In this document: positions 53,477-63,468 of the stretch, piece after piece
How positions within the stretch are numbered: the stretch's first letter is position 1
Layout: each line of letters opens with the position of its first letter
Source: PCC-6802 sp943367755
Lineage (GTDB): Bacteria; Cyanobacteriota; Cyanobacteriia; Pseudanabaenales; Pseudanabaenaceae
Length of the DNA: 64,000 bases
Reading direction: 5' to 3'
Assembly (NCBI GenBank): GCA_943367755.1
Contig: CALRKB020000003.1
Location: 1-64,000 of the forward strand
Program-made: the position numbers and the translations under genes
The notes under the pieces: generated by a model
Told to the model about the DNA's origin: nothing
Database searches by the model: none
Seen by the model: the letters and a program-made list of their open reading frames with translations, nothing else

Positions 53477-54379
53477 TTAGCTATTCGCACGTTCGTAGAG
53501 GATTTGTTCCGATACGATGCCGCGATCGCTCGCTACCCAAATCAGCGATATCTGCGAAACAATACCTGCTTGCATGGATACTAATGAGAAGTTGTGGTGA
53601 TTTCCCTCTGAGGCTTTGATAATGCGAGGTACCTTTGCCGCATTGAGATAGATTGTACCCGTAGGGCTGACAAAAACTGGCTTACGTAATTCGATGGAGT
53701 TGTGTAGGCGGTGATGCATATGTCCAAATGTGACAAGGGGAACCTGTTTGGCTAAAAGCTGAGTTTTAGCGATCGCCTCCGCCAAATCTGGATCGCCATA
53801 GTCTCCCCCTACAGGATGCCAATCTTTGCCGCAGGGATCGATAGCGCGATCGCCTAGACCCAGGGGGCCGTTATGCCCCAAGAAAATAATCGTGTCGCTA
53901 GATGTACTGGCAGCCGCTTTGGCAATACGTTCTGTAGATTCGGTAAAACTCTCTATGCCATAGCGATCTCGATAAAACTGAGCATTTTTCCATTCCGAAG
54001 ATCCCCAACTGAATGGACGCCCTCCCACAACCGATAAATTCAGAGCCGGAAAATCAAGATAACTGTAGCCAATGTGGGTATGCCCTAGCAGATCGAGTTG
54101 CTGCTGGACGCGATCTTCGCGATCGTGACTGTAAGGACTCTTGCGTCTACCCCATTCAGAGGCGCTATACCAAGCATCATGGTTGCCTAAGATTACCGCC
54201 TTTGGTAGATCGAGCATAGACACAGCACGGACGACATCTACAGCTTCATTGCCAAAATCACCGACAAACAGGACTAAGTCGACATTTAACTGCTCTAAAG
54301 CAAGGTTATCTTCAGTTTCCCATTGGTTATGGATGTCTCCCACTACGGCAATTTTGATCGTGCGATCTGTCGTTTGCAT
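53477..54379 (-). CDS. Calcineurin-like phosphoesterase, TIGR04168 family
   Basis: 300 residues. Metal motifs VVGDIHNQW near 12, VGDFGN near 39, GNHDAWYS near 65, FLGHNGP near 165 and FGHMHHR near 220 are all present. The HNQW start and GGRPFSWGS match the TIGR04168 subgroup of cyanobacteria and plants, whose substrate is unknown. It is convergent with apa and divergent from purK. Confidence 0.88.
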   Translation of the reverse strand: MQTTDRTIKIAVVGDIHNQWETEDNLALEQLNVDLVLFVGDFGNEAVDVVRAVSMLDLPKAVILGNHDAWYSASEWGRRKSPYSHDREDRVQQQLDLLGHTHIGYSYLDFPALNLSVVGGRPFSWGSSEWKNAQFYRDRYGIESFTESTERIAKAAASTSSDTIIFLGHNGPLGLGDRAIDPCGKDWHPVGGDYGDPDLAEAIAKTQLLAKQVPLVTFGHMHHRLHNSIELRKPVFVSPTGTIYLNAAKVPRIIKASEGNHHNFSLVSMQAGIVSQISLIWVASDRGIVSEQILYERANS

Positions 54380-54600
54380 AGCATTTGGTCAGGCAATACG
54401 TTATTATTCTGCTTTACTTTTGCGCCTTTGCGACAAACAGCGCCAAGATTTACGGAGCGATCGCGCCAAGCTATTCCCTGTTAAAATCTGTAAGTTGGGA
54501 AACTGACTTGACCCATAATTGATCCGCCAGATTATTTACAGCCTTCTGACCGTTGCGGTAAGTAAGATACGAGTACATGAACGATCGCTGTTTAAGTCAC

Positions 54601-54606
54601 TATAAT
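54601..54606 (+). promoter_or_regulatory. Likely purK -10 box
   Basis: Perfect TATAAT at 54601-54606, 30 bases before the purK ATG, with transcription expected near 54613. A -35 box is not clear. Some cyanobacteria have the 6S RNA gene upstream of purK; the 257 bases here show no 6S-like fold I could accept. Confidence 0.5.
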
Positions 54607-54636
54607 AACTGTTGGCATTGAGGCAAATTCTGAGAT

Positions 54637-55785
54637 ATGGGCGATCGCAAAATACTAAACAAAATTGGCGTAATTGGTGGTGGACAACTGGCCTGGATGA
54701 TGGCGATCGCCGCGCAGCAACTGGGAATAGATTTAACCGTTCAAGCGGCAAATGCTCAGGAACCTGCGGCTTTAGTTACAGATCGACTTGTAATCGGTGG
54801 AATCGATGATTTCCCAGCTACTCGTGAACTCGCGGCAGTAAGCGAAGCAATTACATTTGAGAATGAATTTGTGGATCTAGATCGACTCTCGGAGTTAGAG
54901 AGTGAAGGGGTTAAATTCCTGCCAAGGCTAGAGACACTAGAAATATTAGTAGATAAATATTATCAAAGACAACATCTCAAACAGCTTCACATACCCGTTC
55001 CCAATTTCCTGGTAGTGAACGATGAACAAGAACTCATACAAGCTGCTGGGATATTAGGTTATCCCTCAGTCCTCAAGGTGCGGCGACATGGCTATGATGG
55101 CAAAGGCACTTGCGTGGTCAACTCCGAAGCCGAATTAATCACTGCCTGGACAACAATGGGCAAAGCCCCCGCCCTGCTGGAATCCTATGTGAATTTTACG
55201 ACCGAGATCGCGGCGATCGCAGCGCGTTCCGAGTCTGGTGAATATGCAATCTATCCAGTTGTGGAGACGCAGCAGGTGGAACAGGTTTGCCGTCGCACGA
55301 TCGCGCCTGCTCGCATTACACCAGAAGTTGCAGATAGGGTAGAAGCGATCGCCAAAACTATCGTCAATAGTTTGGATGCGGTGGGTGTATTTGGCATTGA
55401 GCTTTTTCTTGCTGATGATGGTGAGGTGAGCGTGAATGAAATTGCACCACGCACCCACAATTCTGGTCATTACACAATCGAAGCCTGCCAAACATCGCAA
55501 TTCGCACAACTGTTACGTGCGGTTAGTGGCATGCCTCTAGGCGACACACACATGACCTGTGCGATCGCAGTTATGGTGAATTTGCTGGGTTACGAAACCG
55601 CCACCTCCGACTACAGCGAGAAACGTCAGCGCATCGCTCAGTTACCCCGAACGTACACGCACTGGTATGGCAAACTCACCGCTAAACCAGGACGTAAGCT
55701 TGGCCACGTCACCGTCTTAGCTGATAATTATGCCCAAGGAGAGGCGATCGCGGATCAAATCGAACAGATCTGGTACAAGCTTTAG
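54637..55785 (+). CDS. purK: N5-carboxyaminoimidazole ribonucleotide synthase
   Basis: 382 residues, ATP-grasp family. IGVIGGGQLAWMMAIAAQQL at the start, VLKVRRHGYDGKGT near 147 and VNEIAPRTHNSGHYT near 266 are the PurK signatures. It carboxylates aminoimidazole ribotide with ATP and bicarbonate. ATG 54637 gives the standard start MGDRKILNKIGVIGGG. Confidence 0.96.
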   Translation: MGDRKILNKIGVIGGGQLAWMMAIAAQQLGIDLTVQAANAQEPAALVTDRLVIGGIDDFPATRELAAVSEAITFENEFVDLDRLSELESEGVKFLPRLETLEILVDKYYQRQHLKQLHIPVPNFLVVNDEQELIQAAGILGYPSVLKVRRHGYDGKGTCVVNSEAELITAWTTMGKAPALLESYVNFTTEIAAIAARSESGEYAIYPVVETQQVEQVCRRTIAPARITPEVADRVEAIAKTIVNSLDAVGVFGIELFLADDGEVSVNEIAPRTHNSGHYTIEACQTSQFAQLLRAVSGMPLGDTHMTCAIAVMVNLLGYETATSDYSEKRQRIAQLPRTYTHWYGKLTAKPGRKLGHVTVLADNYAQGEAIADQIEQIWYKL

Positions 55786-55830
55786 CCTGTAAAATGATGA
55801 CGATTAGGCGAAACTTACTCCAAATAATTT

Positions 55831-56781
55831 ATGGCAGAGGAATTTGCAGTTCAAACGCGTGGACTTACCAAGCAATTTGAACGTCAAACCGCCGTTAATA
55901 ACGTTAATTTAGAAATTGCTAGTGGTGAGGTCTATGGACTGATTGGGCCCAATGGTGCGGGCAAGACCACTCTGATTCGCATGTTAGCTGCGGCAGAGGA
56001 GCCCACAAATGGCGAAATCTATATTGGTGGTGAGCGCTTCTTGAGAGGAGAGGCTAACTCACATCTCAAACGCCAATTAGGTTTTTTGCCAGACGACTTC
56101 CCCCTCTACGATGACCTCACGGTCTGGGACTATCTCGATTACTTCGCACGGCTATATCACCTCAAAGGATCGCATCGCCGCCAGTGCTTGCATGAAGCGA
56201 TCGCCTTAGTAAGTCTAGGAAACAAACGCGATAGCGTGATCGCCACTTTATCGCGAGGGATGAAACAGCGGTTGAGTTTGGCACGGACAATTATCCACTC
56301 ACCCACATTATTACTCCTAGATGAACCAGTATCGGGGCTAGACCCAATCGCACGCGTTGAGGTTCGTAATATTGTTAAAGGCTTGCAGGCCAAGGGAATG
56401 ACCATTCTCATTTCCTCGCATATCCTCAGTGACCTCGAAGAAATGTGTTCCTCCATTGGCATTATGGAGCGTGGGCGCATGGTCGAGAGTTCACGCCTAC
56501 AGGACTTGTATGAGCGACAGAGCAGTCAGCAAATCATTATTTCATCGTTGGGTGATGCCTCAGTTCTAGAGGTGGCATTGCGATCGCAGCCATTTGTTGC
56601 CAATTGCGAGATACTAAATGGGACAAACAGCGTCCGTATTGATTTTACAGGTGGATTAGATGACTGTGCTGCTTTACTGCGATCGCTGATTGAAGCAGGT
56701 ATTCCCATTATAGAATTTCAACGCACCCAGGAAAGTCTGGAGACGATTTTCCTCAAACTTGGTCACCAACAGACATCTTGA
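55831..56781 (+). CDS. ABC-2 type exporter ATP-binding protein
   Basis: 316 residues. Walker A GPNGAGKTT near 44, signature TLSRGMKQRLSLA near 142, Walker B LLLLDEPVSGLDP near 165 and the switch His in ISSHIL. A C-terminal 90-residue domain follows. It belongs to the CcmA/NatA-type ATPases and drives the membrane protein encoded 93 bases downstream. The substrate is unknown. It follows purK by 45 bases. Confidence 0.9.
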   Translation: MAEEFAVQTRGLTKQFERQTAVNNVNLEIASGEVYGLIGPNGAGKTTLIRMLAAAEEPTNGEIYIGGERFLRGEANSHLKRQLGFLPDDFPLYDDLTVWDYLDYFARLYHLKGSHRRQCLHEAIALVSLGNKRDSVIATLSRGMKQRLSLARTIIHSPTLLLLDEPVSGLDPIARVEVRNIVKGLQAKGMTILISSHILSDLEEMCSSIGIMERGRMVESSRLQDLYERQSSQQIIISSLGDASVLEVALRSQPFVANCEILNGTNSVRIDFTGGLDDCAALLRSLIEAGIPIIEFQRTQESLETIFLKLGHQQTS

Positions 56782-56818
56782 GTTAGGGCTGAATAAATAG
56801 AAGTTACTGAATCATATT

Positions 56819-56863
56819 TCTTCCCTCTTCCCTCTTCCCTTTTCCCTTTTCCCTTTTCCCTCT
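56819..56863. repeat. Pyrimidine-rich heptamer repeat
   Basis: About six tandem copies of a 7-base unit close to TTCCCTT or CTTCCCT lie between the ABC ATPase and permease genes. Tracts of this type are common slippage-prone microsatellites in cyanobacteria. Its place just before the permease could affect its expression. Confidence 0.7.
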
Positions 56864-56874
56864 TAAAATTATCT

Positions 56875-58443
56875 ATGTTCTTTGAATTATTAGATCGAGT
56901 TGGCGACTGGAATCCACAGTTATTGCGTGAATTGAAAGGACGACTAAAACCCCGCAGTATTGCAGTTGCGGTTGGTGGTGCGGCGATCTTTCAACTCCTG
57001 TTGGTAATGTCTTTTTTACAAGCATTACCCAGGGATGGCAGTAGGTTTTCCCGCTATTGCCTTGGTGCCGTAAATCCTTGCACAATTAACTGGTCGATCT
57101 GGTGGCAAGATCAGTTCCGAGCCATATCCTGGATTTTGCCCTACATTTTCTTCAGTGCAGGAGTCTATACACTGATTGCCGATCTGATCCAGGAGGAAAG
57201 GCGCGGCACACTTAACTTTATTCGCCTCAGCCCGCGCTCTAGCTTCAGTATTATGCTTGGCAAGATGTTGGGCGTGCCGATTCTTGCATATATTAGCGTT
57301 GCCCTGATTGTGCCATTACACCTAGTTTCAGCAATTGGTGGGGGCGTGCCATTAGGCTTTGTCTTTAGCTATTACTTAATTCTGCTTGCTACAGGCATAT
57401 TTCTATTCAGTGCGGCTTTGCTACAGGCCCTTTTAGGCGGCGATCGCCTGATCGTTGCAGGGCGCATATCTAGCGGCCCCATCGTGTTCTCGTTTCTCAC
57501 TCTCATCTTTACATCCCTCTACATGGGATGGAACCTGAATACAACATGGAGCGGTTTCGGTATCATGTCAGCTAATGAATCCATTAGTAATTTTCAGTGG
57601 TTCTATTTTCAGTTGGCACGCAATCCCATCAACGCTCACATTTTTACCTTAGGAAATCTGGTGATCGCCACCTATGGGATTTGGCAAGTACTCAGTCGGC
57701 GTTTTAATCGTCCTGGTACTACGGTTCTCAGTAAGAAACAAAGCTATTGCTTCATCGCATTTCTAGAAGTATTTATGCTTGGCTTTTGCTTGCACTCACC
57801 TACCATAAACGATCCCGGCATCACCCTTGTCAAGTTCTTTACATTGTATGCTTTTAATTTCTTTTGCTTTCTCATGTTGATGGCTACAATTATGCCTCAC
57901 CGCCAAGCACTTCTAGACTGGGTGCGTTACGGTTTGCGTCCAGGCGCAATTGTGCAAGATTTAATCTGGGCAGAGAAAAGTCCTGCTCCTGTAGCGATCG
58001 CTGTGAATCTCGCGATCGCCAATGCGTTACTAGTCCCATGGGTAATGCTGTGGCCAGACAGCGACAAGACATGGCTAATTTTTAACAACTATAAGTTCCA
58101 GTCTATCCTCGCATTAGCTGTATTTGCTTCTACGATGATGCTTTATGCTACTTTGGTTCAGCTTGTGATGTTTATGAAAACGCAACGTCCGGGAGTCTGG
58201 GCCGTAGGTACAGTTGCTTGCATGATGATTTTACCACCGATTTTTCTCAGCCTGCTGACGCTAACACCTGATCGCGTACCGTTGTTGTGGATTATACTTG
58301 GGTTCCCAATTCTTAATAAGGGAGACACAACTTTCTTAGGAGGAATTGCCATTCAGCTAATTATTTTAGGCGCTTTGGGGTTCCGTCTGGCTCAGCTACT
58401 CCAGCGTGCCAGAGCGATCTCCGACACGGCTACACACAGCTAA
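56875..58443 (+). CDS. ABC-2 type exporter membrane protein
   Basis: 522 residues with about 11-12 membrane helices, the first near 33-52 and the last near 490-508. The cytoplasmic segment LIQEERRGTLNFIRLSPRSS near 105 is the coupling-helix region seen in ABC-2 permeases. It partners the ATPase upstream. Substrate unknown. Confidence 0.85.
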   Translation: MFFELLDRVGDWNPQLLRELKGRLKPRSIAVAVGGAAIFQLLLVMSFLQALPRDGSRFSRYCLGAVNPCTINWSIWWQDQFRAISWILPYIFFSAGVYTLIADLIQEERRGTLNFIRLSPRSSFSIMLGKMLGVPILAYISVALIVPLHLVSAIGGGVPLGFVFSYYLILLATGIFLFSAALLQALLGGDRLIVAGRISSGPIVFSFLTLIFTSLYMGWNLNTTWSGFGIMSANESISNFQWFYFQLARNPINAHIFTLGNLVIATYGIWQVLSRRFNRPGTTVLSKKQSYCFIAFLEVFMLGFCLHSPTINDPGITLVKFFTLYAFNFFCFLMLMATIMPHRQALLDWVRYGLRPGAIVQDLIWAEKSPAPVAIAVNLAIANALLVPWVMLWPDSDKTWLIFNNYKFQSILALAVFASTMMLYATLVQLVMFMKTQRPGVWAVGTVACMMILPPIFLSLLTLTPDRVPLLWIILGFPILNKGDTTFLGGIAIQLIILGALGFRLAQLLQRARAISDTATHS

Positions 58444-58483
58444 CGACATGTCAATTTTTAGAAATTATGATGGGTTGTTTTTT

Positions 58484-58500
58484 GAAGGGTTTAACCCTTC
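58484..58500. repeat. Palindromic hairpin between convergent genes
   Basis: GAAGGGTTTAACCCTTC, flanked by T-run and A-run that extend the pairing, lies 41 bases after the permease stop and 20 bases from the stop of the minus-strand gene. Its symmetry would let it stop or protect both transcripts. Confidence 0.5.
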
Positions 58501-58519
58501 AAAAATTCTTGACAGAACA

Positions 58520-58774
58520 CTAATCATCATCAGGAGTAAGGGGCATTTGTTCATCCAGGGCTTTCCAGCCTGGCATCCACAGCGCTCTGTCCTTTAAAGC
58601 TTTAGCATTTAACCAAAATCTCACCGATTCGTCGCAGGTAGCTTTGAGTTCCGCAAAAACTAAGGTTTCTTCGTTCTTGCGATTTGTGACGACAAAATGA
58701 CGCCAGCCAAAGGTTTCCTGTAAAGCCGTCCATTTTGAGCCAACGAGATATGGGAACTTTTGCTTTTTGGGCAT
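58520..58774 (-). CDS. Trp-rich protein, TIGR02450 family
   Basis: 84 residues with seven Trp. KFPYLVGSKWTALQETFGWR and HFVVTNRKNEET are typical of this small cyanobacterial/marine family; its function is unknown. Convergent with the ABC permease gene. Confidence 0.85.
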   Translation of the reverse strand: MPKKQKFPYLVGSKWTALQETFGWRHFVVTNRKNEETLVFAELKATCDESVRFWLNAKALKDRALWMPGWKALDEQMPLTPDDD

Positions 58775-58896
58775 AGAGATAATGGTTGTACAATCAGGGA
58801 TATTGATGCTTAGCCAGTCATGCTAGCAGTTCTTAAATCATTGTAATAACTCCAAAAACTAAAGACCTCAACCCATAAGTCTCCAGTACCCCACCT

Positions 58897-59910
58897 ATGA
58901 TGGACTATGAACCCGCATATTCTCGCCTTGTCCTAGCGCGCCTATCACAGCGTAATGCTGCGTTGCTTGTGGACTTTATTGCCTGTGCATTTCTTGGGCA
59001 ATTGATTGAGGCGCTCTTAGGTCTGAGTAATTCTGGTTTGGGCTTAGTAATCTTCGGCTTGGCCTGGATGCTCAATCGTGTTTTTATCGCGGGTAAGAAT
59101 CAGGGGCAGAGCCTAGGGCGCTGGCTGCTGAGCATCAGAGTTGTGGATATGATGTATGGCAAATCCGCAGGTGTGTTTGAGCTCGCTAAGCGCGAAGCGG
59201 CAATCTATTTGTGCATGGCATTAGTACTGGCTGGATTTAACTCAGGTGGCCTAACTAATACAATCAGCCTATTTGCTTTGATTCCAATTGTGATTGATGG
59301 CGTAATTGCGCTGGCGGATTCAGAAAAAATGCAAACCGTGCACGACAAGCTCGGTGGCACGATTGTGATTGTCAGCAGGAAGGGATTACAACTAGATCAA
59401 AAGATTACCAAACTGCTCGGTCAAGCCAGTCGCAGTGCCAGCAAGGCATACCAAAGTGGTAGATCTGGCGATCGCCCTAATCGCAGTTATAGTCAAGGCT
59501 ACGGTCAAGGTTACGGGCAGGGATATGCACAAGGCTACGACGACGAATTTGATGACGATGACGATTATGGCGATCGCGGGCGGGGTCGCAGTCGCGAAGA
59601 TTATGGTGATGACTATGACGTAGATCCCTACCAGGATCCTAGCTCTCGAAGCAACCCCCAAAATCGATCCAAGCGAGGATCTACCCAACCCTTCCAGCAA
59701 AACCCTAGCCGTCCGCGTCGTCCATATCAGCAGGATAATTATGGTGATGATTTCTCGGCAGAGCCGGATCAGGAAAGCGATCGCTACAGGGGGAGATATA
59801 AAAGCAGCGATGATGACTATTATGGGTCTCGTTCCGATCTTTCATATGAGCCCCCACAAAGCCCACAGAGGCCGAGTAAAAAGAAAAAATCACGCAAGCC
59901 ACGTTTTTGA
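58897..59910 (+). CDS. RDD-family membrane protein with long polar tail
   Basis: 337 residues; two consecutive ATGs mark the start. Residues 10-165 are an RDD domain: QRNAALLVDFIACAFLG near 20, RWLLSIRVVD near 75 and further helices near 102-120 and 125-142. From 165 on it is low complexity: repeated GYGQGY units, then Asp/Tyr/Arg-rich sequence and a KKKKSRK end. The tail may interact with membrane or RNA surfaces; that is a guess. The rpmG gene follows after 59 bases. Confidence 0.82.
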   Translation: MMDYEPAYSRLVLARLSQRNAALLVDFIACAFLGQLIEALLGLSNSGLGLVIFGLAWMLNRVFIAGKNQGQSLGRWLLSIRVVDMMYGKSAGVFELAKREAAIYLCMALVLAGFNSGGLTNTISLFALIPIVIDGVIALADSEKMQTVHDKLGGTIVIVSRKGLQLDQKITKLLGQASRSASKAYQSGRSGDRPNRSYSQGYGQGYGQGYAQGYDDEFDDDDDYGDRGRGRSREDYGDDYDVDPYQDPSSRSNPQNRSKRGSTQPFQQNPSRPRRPYQQDNYGDDFSAEPDQESDRYRGRYKSSDDDYYGSRSDLSYEPPQSPQRPSKKKKSRKPRF

Positions 59911-59969
59911 CGCTTCCTAAAATCAACCACTCATGTCATAATGTTAGACCGTGCTTTCAAATAAAACTA

Positions 59970-60158
59970 ATGGCTAAAGGCGTTCGCATCATTATTACTT
60001 TGGAATGCACCGAGTGTCGCACTAATATCGATAAGCGATCGCCCGGTGTTTCCCGCTACACGACTACCAAAAATCGTCGTAACACCACAGCTAGACTAGA
60101 GTTGAAGAAGTTCTGTCGGCACTGCAACGATCACACAGTTCACAAAGAAATCAAATAG
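59970..60158 (+). CDS. rpmG: Ribosomal protein L33
   Basis: 62 residues from ATG 59970 (MAKGVRIIITLECTECR). The frame is open upstream to 59907 but that part is not ribosomal. CxxC pairs CTEC and CRHC bind zinc, so this is the zinc form. Followed by rpsR after 25 bases, the usual cyanobacterial pair. Confidence 0.95.
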   Translation: MAKGVRIIITLECTECRTNIDKRSPGVSRYTTTKNRRNTTARLELKKFCRHCNDHTVHKEIK

Positions 60159-60183
60159 AAATTAAACAAATTAGTTTATTGCC

Positions 60184-60399
60184 ATGACTTTTTATCGCAA
60201 GCGACTCTCGCCAATCAAACCAACCGATCCGATTGACTATAAGGATGTCGATCTACTGCGCAAGTTTATTACTGAGCGCGGCAAAATTCTGCCCCGTCGC
60301 ATTACAGGTTTGACAGCTAAACAGCAAAGACAGCTAACAGTAGCTATTAAGCAAGCTCGTACGATCGCTATTCTGCCTTTCATTAACAAAGAAGGATAA
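60184..60399 (+). CDS. rpsR: Ribosomal protein S18
   Basis: 71 residues. IDYKDVDLLRKFITERGKIL and RRITGLTAKQQRQLTVAIKQ with ARTIAILPF are diagnostic. Second gene of the rpmG-rpsR pair, followed by a clear terminator. Confidence 0.97.
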   Translation: MTFYRKRLSPIKPTDPIDYKDVDLLRKFITERGKILPRRITGLTAKQQRQLTVAIKQARTIAILPFINKEG

Positions 60400-60429
60400 G
60401 CCTAATTAAATTCACAAACTTCTGTCATC

Positions 60430-60466
60430 AGCCCGACCTGTCAAAATAGGTTGGGCTGTGTTTTTT
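60430..60466 (+). terminator. Rho-independent terminator of rpmG-rpsR
   Basis: AGCCCGACCT (60430-60439) pairs with AGGTTGGGCT (60448-60457), one G-T pair, then GTG and six T residues. It is the clearest terminator in the window. Confidence 0.85.
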
Positions 60467-60551
60467 GAGAATATAAATTTGTAGAAATTTATGGGTATAC
60501 TCTCACTTAACACTTATATACTTCGGTTACTGCAAACCGTAGGCAGATTTC

Positions 60552-63242
60552 ATGACATTCCGCAAGCAAATTCTGTTGATTATCTTTATCACACTGATCT
60601 GCCCAATTAGTTTGCTATACGGTATTGCATTGCATATTACCCTGGGTAGTTTCGGCCAGCTAGAACAGCGGGATATGCGGAAGAATGTAGAGCGCGTGCG
60701 AGACACCCTTGCTGCCGAGTTCGACAATCTACAAGGGAAAGCAGCAGATTGGAGCAACTGGGATGACGCGTTTGTTTTTATGGAAAATCGCAATCCCAGT
60801 TTTATCAAGTCAAATATTGTGGATCAGTCGTTTATAGGAATGCGGATCAATTTCATCATATTCGTCAATTCCTCAGGGGAAATAGTATATGGGAGAGGCT
60901 TTGACTTAGTGCAGAGAAAAGAAATGCCTATTCCTACAAGTTTGCGAAAGCAAGTCTCTTCCATTCCAGCAATACAAAGTACCGATCTGGGTAAACAGGC
61001 TAAACCCCTTGGTATATTAACGTCACCTGAAAATCCTCTCGTAATTGTATCGCAACCAATTCTACCCAGAGAAATTAAAAGCCCCAGTCGGGGCACCTTG
61101 ATTGTTGCGCGTTACCTTGACGATCATGCCATCAAGCGTTTAGCAGAGATCACTCATCTATCTCTAACGTTCGAGCGCTTCGATGACCCGCAGTTACCTG
61201 CGGATTTTGCGGCTATCCGTTCCAATCTCATCGATCAACAACCTAATCAGTCGTCTATTGCGATCCAACCCCTAAGTGAGGATGCGATCGCTGGATATAC
61301 CGTAATTAATGATGTCTATGGTAAACCTGCACTGATTCTGCGAGTGGATATCCCTAGGGAGATTTGCAAGCAAGCACAAGCAAATCTTTTATATCTGCTG
61401 ATTTCGCTGTTGGTAGTGGGCTTGTTATTTGGCACGGTATTCGGAAGCGTAATTCTCTCTCTACTGAAAAAATTAGACCAATATCTCGATCGACTCGAGC
61501 ACAGCCAGCAAGATCTTTTTCAATCTAAGGAATTAGCTGAGATTACGTTGCATTCGATTGGAGATGCTGTGATTACCACTAATGCTAAGGGTGAAGTGGA
61601 TAAACTCAACCCGATCGCAGAGCAGCTAACCGGTTGGCACATAGATGAAGTTAGAGGTCGACCGCTGATCGAAGTCTTTCAGATCGTTGACGAGCAGACT
61701 CGCGAACCCGCAATTAATCCAGTGGAAACAGTTCTGCGCGAAGGTCAGATTACGGAATTATCCAGTCATACAGTCTTGATCCATCGTGATGGCCGGGAAT
61801 TTGCAATTGATGATTCTGCGGCTCCCATCTTCACCAGAGAAGGAGACATAGTTGGCACGGTTTTGGTATTTCGCGATGTCACGAGCGATCACCTGATGGA
61901 AAATCTGCTGTCGTGGGAGGCGAGCCACGATGCTCTGACTAATTTGGTCAACCGACGAGAGTTTGAGCGCTGCCTCAAACAAGCATTAGCGATCGCCAAA
62001 ACCCAGGATAAGCAGCATATTCTCGGCTTCCTGGATCTAGATCGTTTTAAGGTCGTTAATGATACCTGTGGACATGTAGCTGGGGACGAACTATTGTGTC
62101 AGATTGCCAACTTAATGCAAGCAAAATTGCGCAAGATAGACACACTTGCACGCTTAGGTGGCGATGAATTTGGGATTATCCTCTACGAATGTCCCATGGA
62201 AAAAGGCCGAAGCATTATTGAGGATCTCAGTAAGAGCATCCAGGATTTTGGATTTGTCTGGGAGGATAAAGTATTTCGAGTAGGAGTCAGTATTGGATTA
62301 GTGACTATTACTGCTAACAACCAGAATGTGGACAGCATTATGGAGGCTGTCGATGCTGCTTGCTATGCTGCAAAGGAATCAGGCTGGAACAACATTCGTG
62401 TTTACGAATCTGACGATAGCGAGCTATTTGAACACCGCCAGCAAAGACAATGGCTATCACATATTAATCTAGCATTAACAGAAGATCGCTTTCGCCTTTA
62501 CTCCCAAAGCATTGTTTCTCTGAATAACGGCCACCCAAGCAAAGATATTGTCCATACAAACAATGCCCAAAAGCACTACGAGATTCTGCTGCGCATGATT
62601 GATGAAAATGGCAAGGTAGTATCACCGATGGCATTTATCCCTACTGCCGAACGTTACAAGCTAATGCCAGCAATCGATCGCTGGGTAATTAGTACGCTCT
62701 TTACCATGTTAGAGAATCACTTTCAGCAAATCAATACAGATGCCCTAAACACTCAGGCTGAGAACTTGCCCCATTACGCTGTCAATCTTTCCGGTGCAAG
62801 TATTAATGAAACCGGGTTTATCGAATTTTTGCGCGACCAATTTGCCACACACGGGATTCCACCGCAGATAATTTGTTTTGAGATTACAGAAACCGTAGCA
62901 ATCTCAAATTTAGATAAGGCCACACAACTGATGAAAGAATTTAAGCGTATGGGATGCCAATTTGCGCTTGATGATTTTGGCAGTGGGATGTCCTCATTCA
63001 CTTATCTTCAAAATCTGCCAGTCGATTATCTCAAGATTGATGGCTCTTTTGTGAAAGATGTTGTGCACAATTCCGTAGCCGAAGCGATTGTAGGATCGAT
63101 CAATAGCATTGCTCAGGAAATGGGAATCCAAACCATTGCTGAATTTGTGGCTAGTGAAGCTATTCTGGCAAAAATCAGAGATCTTGGGGTGAATTACGCA
63201 CAAGGATATAGCATTGACAAGCCAAGCCAACTTATTCTCTAA
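60552..63242 (+). CDS. CHASE4-PAS-GGDEF-EAL cyclic-di-GMP protein
   Basis: 896 residues. A first membrane helix (8-30), an outside CHASE4-type sensor (about 35-280) with DWSNWDDAFVFM near 65, a second helix near 285-305, PAS near 335-455, GGDEF near 463-620 with intact LGGDEFGIIL near 533, and EAL near 640-895. The EAL motif reads EIL in YEILLRM, but other catalytic residues (NLSGASIN, FEITET, DDFGSG, KIDG, YAQGY) are kept, so both synthesis and cleavage of cyclic-di-GMP may work. The ligand is unknown. A broken paralogue follows. Confidence 0.92.
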   Translation: MTFRKQILLIIFITLICPISLLYGIALHITLGSFGQLEQRDMRKNVERVRDTLAAEFDNLQGKAADWSNWDDAFVFMENRNPSFIKSNIVDQSFIGMRINFIIFVNSSGEIVYGRGFDLVQRKEMPIPTSLRKQVSSIPAIQSTDLGKQAKPLGILTSPENPLVIVSQPILPREIKSPSRGTLIVARYLDDHAIKRLAEITHLSLTFERFDDPQLPADFAAIRSNLIDQQPNQSSIAIQPLSEDAIAGYTVINDVYGKPALILRVDIPREICKQAQANLLYLLISLLVVGLLFGTVFGSVILSLLKKLDQYLDRLEHSQQDLFQSKELAEITLHSIGDAVITTNAKGEVDKLNPIAEQLTGWHIDEVRGRPLIEVFQIVDEQTREPAINPVETVLREGQITELSSHTVLIHRDGREFAIDDSAAPIFTREGDIVGTVLVFRDVTSDHLMENLLSWEASHDALTNLVNRREFERCLKQALAIAKTQDKQHILGFLDLDRFKVVNDTCGHVAGDELLCQIANLMQAKLRKIDTLARLGGDEFGIILYECPMEKGRSIIEDLSKSIQDFGFVWEDKVFRVGVSIGLVTITANNQNVDSIMEAVDAACYAAKESGWNNIRVYESDDSELFEHRQQRQWLSHINLALTEDRFRLYSQSIVSLNNGHPSKDIVHTNNAQKHYEILLRMIDENGKVVSPMAFIPTAERYKLMPAIDRWVISTLFTMLENHFQQINTDALNTQAENLPHYAVNLSGASINETGFIEFLRDQFATHGIPPQIICFEITETVAISNLDKATQLMKEFKRMGCQFALDDFGSGMSSFTYLQNLPVDYLKIDGSFVKDVVHNSVAEAIVGSINSIAQEMGIQTIAEFVASEAILAKIRDLGVNYAQGYSIDKPSQLIL

Positions 63243-63468
63243 AATGCATAAGTAATTTACCCACAAGTGTTAAAAAAACATGACTGGCTGGGTATTCTAA
63301 CTCTAAAGTGGCAATGTCTCATATCTGTTGCTAGTATCCCCAGCTATCGCGCAATCCCTTGGCAAGGGGGACTACAGGGGGGGCTTCATCGAGCGTCAAC
63401 AGGTCTGTCACAGCACCTCTAAAGTAAATAAAAGCGATCGCTAATTGTCAGTAGTACTGAAAAGCAGA
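63243..63468. other. Spacer before the broken paralogue
   Basis: About 225 bases with no frame. CCCTTGGCAAGGGGGACTAC near 63355-63375 is a common cyanobacterial intergenic palindrome. Nothing else was recognised. Confidence 0.4.

Noticed and set aside
54380..54636. 6S RNA gene upstream of purK
   Set aside because: Known at this place in some cyanobacteria, but no long closing stem with a central bubble could be found.
60907..63240. Loss of EAL activity because the motif reads EIL
   Set aside because: The other catalytic residues are present and EIL/ELL variants occur in active enzymes, so inactivity is not claimed.
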